64,000 nucleotides of DNA, taken from Euptelea pleiosperma. Lineage: Eukaryota > Streptophyta > Magnoliopsida > Ranunculales > Eupteleaceae. Below are positions 48,201-60,200 of this stretch, piece by piece. The stretch is from assembly GCA_035048495.1 (NCBI GenBank), contig CM068543.1, forward strand, positions 31,840,096 through 31,904,095. The letters are read 5' to 3'. Below the pieces are notes generated by a model. That model worked only from the letters and a program-made list of their open reading frames with translations, made no database searches and had not been told where the DNA came from. Made by a program: the position numbers and the translations under genes. Numbering within the stretch: position 1 is the stretch's first letter; each line of letters begins with the position of its first letter.

Positions 48201-51200
48201 CTCAGGCTCTGATACCATGTAGCAATCTACAGGGAGATTAATTGTACAAGAAAAGAAGGAATGAACAATACCGTCTAAGCGATGGCTAGTCCAAGATGCT
48301 GAACAACAAAGTTTGATTTTGGAAAAACACCATCGTTATGGGAATGTACGTGCGGTAGAAAAATTACGAGGGAGAAGAAGAAGAATGAGAGGAGAAGATG
48401 ATGGAGTGGGAGAAAGGAGAATCGTAAATAGTGTCCACGATTCCCACAATAATGTTTTATTTCACATATTAAGGTAAAATTTTAGGAATACCCTTGGTTA
48501 CATATGAAAACATATAAAGAAAAAATAAAAGAAATAAAAAGGCGAAACATAAATAAAAGTTATAAAGCCATAACAAATACACATGCTAACACTATACAAC
48601 AATAATCTAGAGACTCAGAGGAAAGTGATCTAATTCTAAGATCTATAATTCGTCACTTGTTAGCATCTCCTCGTCCTCATCGCTTGTAGGATCATCGAAA
48701 GAGTCGTCATGGTATCTAATTGCTCTATCATCTTTAGGACCCGTTTCCATATCTTCCCAATCCACATCGTCATCCACTATTTGTTTCAGTGTCCCTCTTT
48801 TATCTAGTTAAGATAAAAATGAAAACAATAATTATGAAAAAGAGTTAAATAAACAATAAAGAAAACAACAGTCTTTTATCCAATCTAATTAATTTGTATT
48901 TTTTTACCATTGATCTCCTATGCTAGGCCATCTTGCAGTTGACTTCTTCCTTCTACTTCAGGTAATTATTGAAGTGGTTCTCTAATTCTCTAGGCTCACC
49001 ATCTCAACTACAATGACATCAATTTCATATATGTTTTTTTTTTTTCTAACTTTAAGCTGGGGTTAGGCAGACCCTTACTAGATATTAATCACAAAAAGAT
49101 TACATCCTAGTGTAAATCCTACCTTCCGCATCATGCCGAACTATGATGTCCAACTCCTTATGAAGAGGAGGGACAAAAACTATACAATCTTCATATACGT
49201 TACTATGCCATGGTGAAGGCTCTTTTGGTTATGAGAGCCTTGTTAAGCAATACATAAATAATAGATTATTTATAAATATTTAATTCACATGAAGATTTAA
49301 GGATTAAATTACCTAATTAAAGACGCTCCAATTTCGTTCACATCCTGAGGAATTGCAAGTAAGTCTCAACATTCTAACTGCGAACTTGGTTAATGCAGGT
49401 GTGTCGTCTCCATAAGCAAGCCGTCAATTAGCTATTGTAAACTTTCATATGTCAAATATGAGTATAACATATGTTCATAAATCACAAGAATCACAAACAA
49501 AATTTAAACTTAACAAAATATGTTACTTTCTCATAGCGATAGCTTGTTGGAGTCCCAAAAGACCCTTCATGCCATGAAATTCATCTATCTGTAGATCAAC
49601 ATCCTACCTCTCCCTTTGGATATAAAACTAGCTTATAATGTCAGGCTTGTAATGATACTGGGGGTCAGAAAGTCAGGCTTTTAATGATATTGGGGGTCAA
49701 AACGTCAGGCTTGTAATGGTGGTGGGGGTTGAGAAAATATGTTGTGGCATGTAAGTGTCGATGTAATTGAAAATCCAACTTTACATCAATAATATTCCAA
49801 ATCTCTCTATAACTTTGTCTCATCCCCACCCAAATTCTTTGCAATCTCCTTATTGGCAGTGTCCATAGCCCCACTAATGAAACTAATTGCTGGATTTTTT
49901 TAGAATCGATTATCCTCTGTACAGCAACCGAGCTTTGTGGTCTTCAATGCAAGTGCCACATGAGAACAAAAATACTTATCTTTCAAGATAAATGACTTTT
50001 GTTTTTGTTCTTGCTTTTTTGTCCATGCACTATTTGCTCATTGTTTTGATGCAAACATAGCCTTTAAGAAGTTGCTAACACTACATCATGTTCTGTTGTG
50101 TTAAAAATGCCATAGAAAATTGAGTGACAGCCACGAATCAACTCTCTTGGGTAAGGCTCCTCATCAAAACCAACAACCATTCATGACCACAAATGAAATT
50201 ACTGACCTCTTTCATTCTTCAATGCAGAAGAATGTGCTGAAACATTCCAATTTTTTCAAACATCAAATCGATGCAATGAGCTGCGTAAAGAGTTCAGTTT
50301 AAGTTCTTCACCAATAACTTGTCCAGCAAACTTGTAGTTAATTGCATTATCCATCACAGCCTGTACTTCATTTTCTTCCCCAACTTCTTCAACCACACCG
50401 TATAGAAGTCAAAACAACAAATTGGCATCCTTAATTGCATCAGATGCATCAACAGACCTCAAGAACACTATCCCTTCTGGATTGTTCACAAGAATTTTTT
50501 TGATGTCTGATTATGGATGTCTGTCTAACCATCCAAAATAATTACCCTCATCTAGGGCTGTGTCCTTTTAAACTCCTCCATCTTGTTGCTTGCAGTTTTA
50601 ACTTCCTCTTTAAGGTTCCAAGTCCTCATTTCCAGCATGGTTGGTGGTCACAATCCATGCCCATATGCACTAATTAAACATATTATGTTAAAAAAAGAAA
50701 TGCTATTAAATAAGTTGAATGCAATACATTCATACAAAGAGAGCAATGGTTGGATCTTTGAGGGCAAAGAGGAAGATATCCCCAAGGTGCTCCTTAATGC
50801 GAAAGCTCTCCTTTTTTATTGGTCATCCTTATCCCCCTTTTTAAGGGCGTCTTTTTGAGTCCTTCGTCTTTAGATGGGACGAGTTGATTAGGGTATCTGA
50901 TCCTTCCTTAAGGAGCTAGAGCCATAATCAGAAATCTTGTTTCGTCTCGTTCTGGTAAGGTACCGAGATGTTACATAGTGAAATATATCATCTCGTGCCA
51001 AAAATTTAATTCAAGTACTAAAACTGGTTTAGAAACTTATTTTCATGGTATATGTACTTTTATAACACATGCTAAAAAATATATTTCATCCTAATTAAGC
51101 ATTAAAAATAATTTAATCTTATAGAGATATATGGTGCTTTTTTTTTCCATTGTCTCGTTTCGTCTAGTTTTGTTTCAGTCGATGCGTCTCATTCCGCCGG

Positions 51201-54200
51201 CTTACCGAGACAATGAGGAACGATATTTTAAACCCTGCCTGGACCCAATGCAGATCATACATCTTTTGACATGGCACCGTAATAAGCACCAAGATAGCTG
51301 AATGATTGAAGTTTTGTTGTGCAAAATGCTTTTTCTGCATCCCTTTTGTCAAATATTATTCCATTTCCTTTAACATATTTATGTACCATCGTACATGGAG
51401 ACACTTTTTTACGAGTACCCACAAGATGATCTATCATCCTTTTCACACCCTCCTTTATAACCCCACTACAGTTGCATTTAATGTATACGCATGACTTCCC
51501 CGGCCATGTATTGGGTCCTTCAATCTCAATCCCTTGCCTCCACGCGGTGTACTTCCTATTACTCCCACTTCCTTGTTGCCTGCTACCTCCTTTCACCATT
51601 TTTTAACAAACGCCAAGGAAAAATAGGAAGAACAATCCAAAGATAAAGGAAAAAAAAAAGATTTTGAACGTATACCCAAAAAAAAAAGAAAAAATTGAGT
51701 TTTACAGGTTCGTACTTCAAATGCCGGTTAATAATTTGATTAATCATGTGTATTTGAAGTTTTGAACCAACTTGTTCCAAGGAATCCATAGGAAGTGGCA
51801 GACTTGAAATAAGATGATAATGATAGCACAATCACAAAATCTCCCCAATTATGAAAACTAGGACAAATGAACTTAGGTTTGAGATTTCTCTCAAATAATA
51901 AAAAGAACATGGTTAAAACTTTCTCCTTTTAGGTCGTTTAAGCGTTAAAAATAATTAGGAGCATTTTGGGGGAAAAAAAAACAAATTTTAAGAGTTTGGT
52001 TCATTACTGTGTCCTTGACTGCGCCTTGCTCCTCAAACCTTACGCCTCGATTATGTGAGGCTTATGCCTCATATAATCCAGTTGAGGCTTAAGCCTCAAA
52101 GCATGAACCATTGTGAGACGCACTTTTTAAAACATTGGCCACACCATTTCAGAATAACCTGAATCTCTCTTACTTGGGCCATCAAAATACAGTGACACAT
52201 CTCAATTACTCGTTTCAGGGGTACCAAAGTCTTATAGGGCAACGAAAAACCCTATTTAGCTTCTTAAAACTCATCACCAAAGACTCTAGTGGAAGCAGTG
52301 GATGCACCATCTCACTGATTTCCCGTCCAGATATGGCTTTGTGTTTTCCGATCTCTAGAGAGTCCCCATAAAGCATACAGTGAGGAGTTAAAGCACCCTC
52401 TCACTCACCTCCAATCCAGACAGATTTGTGATTTCCTCCTTTTCTATCTTTATGTCCCCAGTAGCATGTGTATGTGTGTCCATGCGGACATGAATAGGTG
52501 TGTAATTGGATTACTAGAAACACGTACTTGCTTCTTTTGCTTTATTTATTTATTTGAAGTTTAGTTCATTTGGTTTTAATTCATTAATTTTTCTGAAATT
52601 GTTTTTGATTTTCTTTATGGTTTTTTGTATGGATCTTTCTTTCATGATTTGGTGCCCATGAGAATTTGATGTAATTTATCATTTGGCAAACCTTTAGTTA
52701 GGTAACTACCCAAAAGAAAAACATTTAGTTTGGTAAGCTAAGCTGAGCTTTGTTGCTATAAGAGAGCGAAAATCTGGCAATCACTCTCCATTAGCTTTCA
52801 CTTTTCCTTTTTGGGAGATTATGCCTCAAAATTTTATCTTAGAAGCTTAGATGGCTAAATACGGGTATGGATATTGGTACAGGAAACAGGGATACGACTC
52901 TTCATTCCCATATCCAGGACACAGATACAGGTATCCCATCCAATAAGTCCATGCTGTTGTAATCTTGGATCATAACCAGAATAAGAGATTAGGGTTAGAG
53001 ATGGAAGAGAGGAGAGGAGAAGAGAATTGGGGGAAGAGGAGAAATCGTGTAGAGCTTAGAATAGCCTACACGATTTCACCCAATATATATATTAAGTGAA
53101 GTTTTACAATATTACAAGGGCCCCCTGTAGAATATAAGATATTACAAGTAGGTCCCTGACAACACTCCCCCTCAAGCTGGTGCGAAGATATCTATCATGC
53201 CCAGCTTGGATAACAGGTGCTCTAAGATCCCTTTAGTAACACCTTTAGTTAACACATCTGCAACTTGATCAGTAGTATGGACATACGGTGTGCAAATAAG
53301 TCCCTGACCAAGTTTCTCTTTGATGAAGTGACGGTCTACCTCAATGTGCTTTGTCCTGTCGTGTTGAACTGGATTATGAGCAATGCTGATGGCTGCTTTA
53401 TTGTCACAATACAGTTGCATAGACCCTTTGACAGAATATCCGAGCTCACTGAGCATAGTCTTCAACCATAGAAGCTCACATACACCATGAGCCATAGAAC
53501 GGTACTCTGCTTCGGCATTGGAGCGGGCGACAATTGGTTGCTTCTTGCTGCGCCATGACACCAGATTACCTCCTACATACGTGCAGTACCCTGATGTGGA
53601 ACGTCTGTCAGTGACTGAACTTGCCCAGTCAACGTCTGTATAAGCTTCAACTCGCAGGTGTCCATTCTTACTAAACAGGAGACCCTTCCTGGAGCCCCCT
53701 TAAGATAGCGTAACACTCGGTGTACTGCCTCAAGATGTGGAGAGCGAGGGGCATGCATGAACTGACTGATGACACTGACCGCGTATGCAATATCTGGTCG
53801 TGTCAGCGAAAGGTAGATGAGACGCCCAACAAGTCTCTGGAACTGGCCTGCATCAGCAATGGGATCCCCATCAACAGGATTCAGCCGATGTTGCTGCTCT
53901 ATAGGCGTATTGGCTAGTTTAGCTCCCAAGTTTCCTAACTCTCGAAGGAGATCAAGTACATACTTTCTCTGTGAGATAAACACACCCTGCTTTGACCTAG
54001 CAACCTCAATGCCCAGAAAGTATCTCAAGGTTCTCAGATCCTTGATTTCGAACTCCGTGCCGAGGTATTTTTTCAATCTACAAACCTCATCTGGGTCATC
54101 TCCTGTGACCACGATATCATCAACATATACAATAAGAGCAGTAAGACGACCTTGACTTCTCTTAATGAAGAGAGTGTGGTCCGCCTGACTCTGCGAGTAG

Positions 54201-57200
54201 CCAATCTTCTTGACTGCGGAACTGAACCTCTCGAACCAAGCCCTTGGTGACTGTTTAAGCCCATACAAGGCTTTCTTCAGTCTGCATACAAGTTCCTTAC
54301 TCCCAGTCGGATTGAATCCCGGAGGACCTGTCATGTAGACCTCTTCCTCTAGATCACCATGGAGGAAGGCATTCTTGACATCCAACTGGTGGAGGGGCCA
54401 AGAAAAGTTTGCCGCGAGAGATAACAGAACTCGAACTGAGTTCATCTTGGCCACTGGAGTAAACGTCTCCTGGTAGTCAATCCCATAAGTCTGTGTGTAC
54501 CCTTTTGCAACGAGACGGGCCTTGTACTTGTCGATGCTTCCATCTGCTTTGTATTTCACTGTATATACCCACTTGCACCCCAGGGGTTTCTTTCCTCTAG
54601 GCAATGGAACCAAATCCCAAGTACCATTCTTTTCTAGAGCTGTCATCTCCTCTAGCATGGCTGCCTTCCACTGAGGGTGGTTGAAGGCATCTGAGACACC
54701 GGATGGCAGAGCGACACTGGATAGGGAAGTAGCAAATGCCCTGTAGGATGGTGAGAGCTGTTGATAGGAAACAAAGTGAGAGATAGGGTGCTTGGTAACA
54801 CAGTTCCGAACACCTTTCCGATGAGCAATAGGTACATCAATGTCTATGGGAAGGAGAGTAGGAGCAACAGACATATCATCATGAGGATCATTGAGGACAC
54901 GATTACCTGGATTGAGTTGGATTTCCTGGCAGTGAGTTTGGATGGTGGACTGTTTCTCTTTTTGACGTCGTCTAGCATATGTCTTCAGCTGCGGATCCTA
55001 TGGCACAGTGTCAGTAGGACATAAGGACAAGGGTACAGGAGACTCATCAAGCAAATCAAGGGGTACTGGTTGAGGAATCTCCCCCTGTGGAGGTATCGGA
55101 CTCTCGTCAATACTCCCAAGCTCCCCTTGAAGAGAAGTTCGATCAACTGAGAAGAAGGGAAGACTCTCAAAAAATGTAACATCTAGAGAAACAAACCGAC
55201 GACGGGTAGAGGGATGGAAACACCGATATCCCTTCTGAGTGGACGAATAGCTAAGGAACACACATCGAACGGCTTTCGGATCTAACTTGTCCTTCCTGTG
55301 ATGGGCGTGAACATAGCAAACACAACCAAAGACCTTAGGTGGAATGGAGAACACAGGATAGGAAGGAAACAGGAGTGAAATGGGAGACTTTGACCTCAAG
55401 ACACGAGAGGGCATCCGATTTATCAAGTAGGATGCCGTCAACACAGCGTCAGCCCAATAACCTTTGGGTACCCGAGTACCAAGAAGAAGTGCCCTAGCAA
55501 CCTCCAGGACATGGCGATGCTTTCGCTCAGCGGTCCCATTTTGTTGAGGTGTATCGGCACATGAAGTCTGATGAAGAATTCCATGCTCTTCAAAGTAGGA
55601 GGCAAGGCCACATGTATTCCCCCCCATTGTCAGTACGTAGGACTATTAAGGTGGTGCCCAATTGATTGCACACCATTTTATGGAAGGTCTGAAAGATAGT
55701 ATGCACCTCATTTTTTGATTTCATAAGGTAGATCCAAGTGTAACTGCTGTAGTCATCCACAAAAACCACAAAGTAGCGAAAACCAAAGATAGAAGTGGTG
55801 GGATTGGGTCCCCAAACATCAGAGTGCACAAGCTGTAAAGGAAACGTACTTTTTTTTATTACTGGTCGGAAAAGACACCCGACATTGTTTTGCAAGTACA
55901 CAAGTTTCACAGTTGAACTCAAAAAATGGAATAGACGCAAACTGAGGTAACAGACTCTTCATGACTGAAAGCGGTAAATGACCTAGCCTGTTATGCCATC
56001 GCATTAACAGGTCTTTATTAACGCTAGAACTACTGACATTGGCATTAGACTGATGTGCAACAGAATATGAAGTCGGCTGGCTATCGAGCAGGTACAATCC
56101 ACCATCCTCACGACCACTGCCAATCATCCGCCTCGTCTCCAAGTCCTGAAAAACACAGTGAGTAGGAAAAAAGGTAACACTGCAGTTTAGGCTCTTAGTA
56201 AGATGGCTAACAGAAAGCAGGTTAGTGGTGAATTTAGGAACATGAAGTACAGAGGATAAAGACAAAGTAGGTGTGGCAGAGATAGTGCCCTTCCCTGAGA
56301 TTGAGGAAAAGGTGCCATCGGCCACACGGACCTTGTCCTTACCCGAGCAGATATTATAGGTGGAGAAAAGGGATGGCATACCAGTCATATGATCGGAGGC
56401 ACCAGAATCAATGATCCAGGAAGGACCAATGGGTGCCGTAGACACATGGTGGGCTGAATGGGATGTACCTGTCTGAGCAAATGATGATGTAGGTGGGGAA
56501 GGGCCATCAAGCTGAGTAAGTAATTGTCGAAGCCTGTCAATGTCCATGCTAGAGAAAGTGTTGGACTGCCCAGAGGAAGGGGTCACATCAGAGGAATCTT
56601 GACTGGTGGCATGAGCAGCTGAGGTTCCATGTTTGCTACCAGAGGGCTTCTTTGAGGAGCCTTGCTTCCCCCCAGAAAACTGTGCGGGACGACCATGAAG
56701 ACTCCAGCAGGTCTCCCGAGTGTGGCGACGCTTGCCACAGTGATCATATCTGAGTCGATCACGATCATCAAGATCCCCATCCTTCTTGGATGTGGGTTTG
56801 CTCAATTTCTGAGTGGCCAAGGTAGACTTCTCAGATAAAGGAACATCAGCATCTGTCTTAGAGCTCATGGCTCTCTTCCTGCTGTCCTCGCTCTGGATGT
56901 AGGAGTAGACCTGTGCAATGGTCGACGGCGGTGGATCTCTGCCCAAGATGTTTGCTCGAACCTGTTCATAGCTCTGGTTCAAGCCGCCAAGAAACTCGAA
57001 TATGCGTCCGCGCACAATCATCTTCCGGAACTCCGTAGCATTCTTGGTACATGCAGGGGTGTAGGTCTGGTAGTGATCTACCTCTTCTCACTTGCTGCGT
57101 AACGTAGTGTAGTATGATCCCAAAAGAAGATCGCCTTGCTTCAGATGTGCTATCTCCTGCTGAAGTTCATACATCCTAGCAAAATTCCCATCTTGGGAGT

Positions 57201-60200
57201 AGGTCTGAGATGCAGTGTCTCATATATCCTTGGCAGTCGGGAGAAAGAGGAAGCCTGTGCTGATCGATGGATGCATGGAGTGAAGCAGCCATGACATGAC
57301 CATCGAGTTTTCCGCTTCCCACTTCTCAAACGCAGCATTGGAGGAATCAGGTGCAGTGACGCGTCCAGTGATATAGCCGGCTTTGCCTCGTCCGGTGATG
57401 TACATCTTGGCAGATTGAGACCATGCGAGGTAGTTGGTCCCGTCGAGTTTCACCATAGTGATCTGTAGGCCCGGGCTGTGATCACCATGACTTCCCAGAC
57501 TGGGTGGGGCAACAATAATCTCTGACTTGGCAGAAGATGACTCCTCAGATGTACTCATGGTAGTAGAGAAGACTTTTCTGATAAGAAATCACCCGAACTG
57601 CTGCTGCGGAGGTTCAAATCACCTTCTTTTTACTCGCAGGATTCAGGCCTTTTTGGAACAATTCCTTTATAGATTTTCTATTGGAGAAAAAACCACCCGC
57701 GGGAAACTTGTGAATGGTTCCGAAGACCTAAAAAAGGTTCCTGGATAGGTGCGGTAGCACTAGGGAGAGGTTCTGGACTCCTCTGAGACCTGCGGCTAGG
57801 TCCAGAGGGTCTTCTCTGACCTTTTGGAAGGGGCGGCTAGGCTTAGTGGCTCTTCTCCAGGTTTCTGGAGTGGGCGGCTATGCCTGATAGCTCTTCTCCA
57901 GGCTTCTGGAGTAGGCGGCTAGGCCTGGGAGAACTTCTCCAACCTTTTGGAGTGGGCGGCTAGGGTTTCAGACTCTTCTAAAGCTTGCGACTATCCATGG
58001 GAGATCATCTCCTTCTTTGGAAAGCCCTTCGCATCGAATTTCGCAATCCTTAGGGTTCTTTAGACCTCTAGGATTGAGCCATGGTTACATAACCATGCTC
58101 TGATACCATGTTGTAATCTTGGATCGTAACCAGAATAAGAGATTAGGGTTAGAGATGGAAGAGAGGAGAGGAGAAGAGAATTGGGGGAAGAGGAGAAATC
58201 GTGTAGAGCTTAGAATAGCCTACACGATTTCACCCAATATATATATTAAGTGAAGTTTTACAATATTACAAGGGCTCCCTGTAGAATATAAGATATTACA
58301 AGTAGGTCCCTGACAACACATGCTTCATACCGTGTTTTAACTTTTAAATTTCTAAATATAAGTATCACTTTTTTAGTGTTTACTTCATGCCAACTGTAAT
58401 GAAACTTCTAATGTTGCGAACGTTCTTACAATAACATTTGTTAAGATATACTATTTATATATTCTCGTTGACAAAAAATGAAGAAATTACTAGATAAGAA
58501 AATGGGAAATAACCAATAGTAATATAGCAAATAGGAAAATTTTAAGGTAGAAGTACCCATGCAGCATCTAGCAACATGTTTGAGTATGGTATCGTGTGGT
58601 CATTGGTACGCAGAGTATGTTGAAGTATCTGGTAATCTTAACTTGGAAGAAACCCATATATTTATGGAGTAGTTTCCTGATGTGGGTTCCGCTATATTGA
58701 ATTTCCATCATCTGCAAATAGTCCTTGGTACATCTGTGGTAAGGTTCTCTCATATAATCTAATGTGTTTGTTATCCATCCACTCACTTGGATTCATTTCA
58801 TATTACTGGTTCCTATTTTTCTCTGTGGATTTCTCAGTAACTTTAATAATTTTTCTTTCTCGGGATGGCTTGGCTTTCTTTATTGGTGGAGGAACACTTA
58901 TTTTCTGTTTAGTGTTGAGTTATTCCAACTTCTGAACTAGATTTCAAGTTCTAGACCTGCATGGTGCAACCTTTTTCAGGAAAAAGAAAGTAGTTAAACC
59001 TTCTTAATCAGATTATAATATCTCTTTTGTTGTTGGAACTGTAGACGTGGTGGATAACTCAAAAGAAGAAATTATACAAAATGTCGACGGAGAAAGCCCC
59101 ATTTATAATTTTCTCTATCCTAGTAAGGAGCTCCTCCCAGATGATAAAGAAATGAGCATATTTGATCACCTAGAGGAGCTGCGCCAGAGATTATTTGTGT
59201 CAGTTTTGGGAGTGGGATCTGCTATATTAGGATGCTTTGCCTTCTCCAAAGAATTGATACTTATCCTTGAAGCTCCTGTTAGGTCTCAGGGAGTCCGCTT
59301 TCTGCAATTAGCTCCTGGAGAGTTTTTCTTTACAACTTTGAAGGTAAGAGCCAATGAAATGTCTATCTTGTTTAAAAGATTCAATTATTTTGTTGTTGTT
59401 ACATTCTTCTAGTCCATCTGCTTCTTAGCCTCATAACCTTCTTTTCTACTCGTTCCCAATGCTGTAATTTGGAACAGCATGGCCCATTCTACCTGGTTCA
59501 AATGGAACTGACAGTACATACAGTAGGCCTTCTCCTGATAACTGATTTGATGAAACTACTTAACAAACTAGCTAAAAAACTTCACAGCTTGCGTATTTTC
59601 AGATATATTAAAAACCAATTGCCTCAATTGCAACTCTTTCATTCTAGTTGGCAAATATTCAGGGATTTGTAAGACCTGGCATTCCTTTCTGTATGGAAGG
59701 TTAAGGTAAAAGTTCACTCTTTAATTTAGGCCCTTGCTCCTTTGATCTTAATTGAATTTAATAAATATGCATTGAATATTTAGAACATCAATCTCACAAT
59801 GTGTTTGGCAGGTATCTGGATACTGTGGGCTTCTCCTAGGAAGCCCCATCATTCTCTATGAGATCATAGCCTTTATTCTCCCGGGTCTTACAAGGGATGA
59901 GAGAAGGTTCCTGGCGCCCATTGTTTTAGGCTCGTCAGTGCTTTTCTATGCTGGTATCTTCTTCTCCTACTCAGTTCTCACTCCAGCAGCCTTGAATTTC
60001 TTTGTTAACTATGCTGAAGGGGTGGTGGAATCTTTGTGGTCCATCGATCAGTACTTTGAGTTTGTACTTGTGCTCATGTTCAGTACAGGCTTGTCTTTCC
60101 AGGTAAGGATTCTGAATAAAAATGTCTCCTTTCAGTTCATCATGGTCACATTTTTAACTTTCCAAACAAGAGATTCCAGGAAGGGTACTTTGCAAAATTT

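Larger units (their letters stand above)
45401..48601 (-). mobile_element. Ty1/copia element 2, truncated and interrupted
   Basis: Only the 5' LTR (48218-48601) and part of gag-pol remain. RNase H and the 3' LTR are not recognisable. The left boundary near 45.4 kb is uncertain. A hAT-type MITE sits in the reverse transcriptase region. The element lies next to, or inside, the 3' side of the hAT transposase pseudogene that starts at 48642. Confidence 0.7.
48642..51599 (-). pseudogene. hAT transposase-like gene (BED, DUF659, hATC), decayed
   Basis: Read from 51599 downward. A BED-type zinc finger ([17 protein letters not shown] near 51420-51470) is followed by a DUF659 core ([14 protein letters not shown] and [20 protein letters not shown], about 50320-50460). 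A region with [20 protein letters not shown] lies at about 49760-49820, and the hATC dimerisation motif near 49310-49400 reads [12 protein letters not shown]. An acidic tail ends at a TAG at 48642-48644. This is the full domain order of plant hAT-family transposases, but stops, shifts and two insertions (49036-49189, about 50930-51237) break it. It lies antisense within TATC intron 1. Confidence 0.75.
52955..58318 (-). mobile_element. Ty1/copia element 3, recent, antisense in TATC intron 1
   Basis: Two 210-bp LTRs, 52955-53164 and 58109-58318, bounded by TGTTGTAATC and CTGACAACA. They differ at only two positions, both transitions. The element is flanked by a perfect 5-bp duplication CATGC (52950-52954 and 58319-58323). 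Primer-binding site, gag-pol and polypurine tract are all present in the expected order on the minus strand. Total length 5364 bp. The reading frame is nevertheless broken, so if this copy moved itself the damage is recent; otherwise it was mobilised in trans. Confidence 0.95.
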
